Positions 6,111 to 6,130 of a stretch of 6,130 nt of DNA are shown piece by piece. The notes beneath the pieces were generated by a model, which did no database searches, was not told the origin of the DNA, and was given only the letters and a program-made list of their open reading frames with translations. The position numbers and the translations under genes are program-made. Source of the stretch: Bacillota bacterium. Lineage in GTDB: Bacteria > Bacillota > Clostridia > Lachnospirales > CAG-274. The number at the start of each line of letters is the position of its first letter. Within the stretch, counting starts at the first letter, position 1. The stretch covers positions 1-6,130 of the forward strand of contig JAGAHK010000042.1 in NCBI GenBank assembly GCA_017627115.1. The letters are read 5' to 3'.

Positions 6111-6130
6111 ACTTCCTTAGTTTGTTAAAA

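Larger units (their letters stand above)
5899..6130. other. Hairpin-rich non-coding region upstream of the operon
   Basis: No credible gene is visible in these 232 bases on either strand. They hold at least six inverted repeats, listed separately, and the permease ribosome binding site at 5910-5904. On the minus strand the best promoter-like pair is TTGCAA (5981-5976) and TATGTA (5959-5954) with a 16-nt spacer, which matches the consensus too poorly to be called. The region could be a transcribed structured leader, a relic of a small mobile element, or both. Confidence 0.6.

Overview
The window carries one tightly packed operon, read entirely on the minus strand (right to left). It encodes uptake and anaerobic radical cleavage of a C2 sulfonate, most likely isethionate (2-hydroxyethanesulfonate). 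The order of transcription is: SsuC/TauC-type ABC permease (5898-5134), SsuB/TauB-type ATPase (5143-4370), glycyl radical enzyme (4356-1882), its radical-SAM activase (1885-1031), and an iron-dependent alcohol dehydrogenase (from 1034, running off the left edge). The genes overlap by 4 to 10 nt or are 13 nt apart, and two junctions are ATGA stop/start overlaps, so this is one translationally coupled transcription unit.

The main result is the identity of the glycyl radical enzyme. It is 824 residues long from the start supported by a strong ribosome binding site. Its thiyl Cys462, base Glu464 and glycyl Gly799, and the candidate sulfonate-pocket residues Arg183, Gln187, Trp368 and Arg672, all sit at a constant offset of six from the residues I recall for Bilophila/Desulfovibrio isethionate sulfite-lyase (C468, E470, G805, R189, Q193, W374, R678). 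The neighbouring sulfonate-type ABC transporter and an Fe-ADH of the phosphonoacetaldehyde/sulfoacetaldehyde reductase type agree with this. Proposed scheme: a sulfonate is imported by ABC transport; isethionate is imported directly or formed from sulfoacetaldehyde by the Fe-ADH; IslA, activated by IslB, splits it to acetaldehyde and sulfite. The Fe-ADH could instead reduce the acetaldehyde to ethanol.

The organism is most likely a strictly anaerobic member of the Clostridia (Firmicutes), perhaps from a gut or rumen. The reasons are the oxygen-sensitive glycyl radical chemistry, strong AAGGAGG-type ribosome binding sites, moderate-to-low GC with ATA/AAA-rich codons, and an ABC transporter and Fe-ADH where Desulfovibrio/Bilophila use a TRAP transporter and AdhE-type enzymes. 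This placement is inference.

The only non-coding stretch is 5899-6130, upstream of the permease. It is unusually rich in hairpins: a perfect 12-bp inverted repeat encloses several small stem-loops, and a 9-bp GC-rich hairpin follows that resembles the ends of IS200/IS605-type elements. No substrate-binding protein gene (SsuA/TauA-like) is present in the window, and no convincing promoter or terminator was found.
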